Assembly: GCA_947568835.1 (NCBI GenBank)
Contig: OX387606.1
Span: 24,665,111-24,729,110, forward strand
Length of the DNA: 64,000 bases
Direction: 5' to 3'
Source: Protonemura montana
Lineage: Eukaryota; Arthropoda; Insecta; Plecoptera; Nemouridae
The notes beneath the pieces are model-generated. The model did no database searches. It was not told the origin of the DNA and saw nothing but the letters and a program-made list of their open reading frames with translations. This document shows positions 63,501 to 64,000 of this stretch, in pieces. The stretch's first letter is position 1. Each line of letters opens with the position of its first letter. Both the position numbers and the translations under genes were made by a program.

Positions 63501-64000
63501 GAGACAGAACGTTAATGTTAAACCGTTGAGTGTGCAGGTTCTAGGTAGAGACAGAACGTTGATGTTAAACCGTTGAGTGTGAAGGTTCTAGGTAGAGACA
63601 GAACGTTGATGTTAAACCGTTGAGTGTGCAGGTTCTAGGTAGAGACAGAACGTTGATGTTAAACCGTTGAGTGTGAAGGTTCTAGGTAGAGACAGAACGT
63701 TAATGTTAAACCGTTGAGTGTGTAGGTTCTAGGTAGAGACAGAACGTTGATGTTAAACCGTTGAGTGTGCAGGTTCTAGGTAGAGACAGAACGTTGATGT
63801 TAAACCGTTGAGTGTGCAGGTTCTAGGTAGAGACAGAACGTTAATGTTAAACCGTTGAGTGTGCAGGTTCTAGGTAGAGGCAGAACGTTGATGTTGAACC
63901 GTTGAGTGTGCAGGTTCTAGGTAGAGGCAGAACGTTGATGTTGAACCGTTGAGTGTGCAGGTTCTAGGTTGAGACAGAACGTTGATGTTGAACCGTTGAG
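60525..64000. repeat. Large 47-bp tandem array, about 74 units, running off the window
   Basis: Same unit as at 17361 and 30171 (GGTAGAGACAGAACGTT, AAACCGTTGAGTGTGCAG), but far more homogeneous and longer. It starts after AATAACGTTGAGTGCAGG, which resembles the left terminus of the 30171-31506 element (ATTACCGTTGAGTG). It is therefore probably the array part of a giant member of that family whose right end lies outside. Variation is mostly G/A at one site (GTTGATG/GTTAATG). Blocks of identical variants repeat (near 63230-63420 and 63560-63740), showing recent block duplication. Confidence 0.93.

Overview
The window is nuclear DNA from an invertebrate animal. It has a spliced paramyosin gene (a muscle protein absent from vertebrates), GT-AG introns of 0.2-3 kb, an APE-type LINE, 5S-rRNA-derived SINEs, hAT-type elements and several kinds of inverted-repeat element. 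An arthropod or other ecdysozoan is the best guess. The paramyosin is close to arthropod paramyosins, and one intron holds an ORF resembling the WYR domain of arthropod flightin. The species cannot be fixed from the sequence alone.

Layout. 1-1714: two tandem arrays. 1889-2490: a 5S-SINE. 3605-16570 (minus): the 3' part of a gene for a very long Ser/Thr/Pro-rich protein with six SGE(R/K)AWWL repeats. Its terminal exon is 4.2 kb, and one 39-codon upstream exon is visible. The intron between them holds a near-complete LINE (about 9948-14640), two 5S-SINEs and a tRNA-derived array element. 16.6-37 kb: mostly repeats, with hAT elements, fold-back elements, 47-bp arrays, 5S-SINEs, a decayed hAT transposase and one doubtful minus-strand exon. 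37.2-59.6 kb (plus): paramyosin, with 18 coding exons joining in phase into 880 residues. Its introns hold most of the remaining repeats and a nested 281-codon ORF (51629-52474). 60525-64000: a 47-bp tandem array that runs off the window.

Four things deserve attention. (1) LINE ORF1 and ORF2 are in the same frame, separated by one TAG in the tobamovirus-type leaky context TAG-CAA-TTA, with 96 open codons before the first ORF2 methionine. (2) The nested WYR-like ORF lies in the intron just before the last 367 paramyosin codons, which is where Drosophila starts miniparamyosin. (3) A family of inverted-repeat elements carries 1 to about 14 tandem copies of a tRNA 5'-half module. (4) The 5S-SINEs likewise carry 1-6 tandem copies of the 5S promoter region. 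A separate fold-back family carries 47-bp arrays, so internal tandem amplification recurs in three unrelated element families.

Functionally, paramyosin and the nested ORF are both candidate thick-filament proteins of muscle. The minus-strand Ser-rich gene has no assigned role. All functional calls come from reading the sequence; no database search was made.
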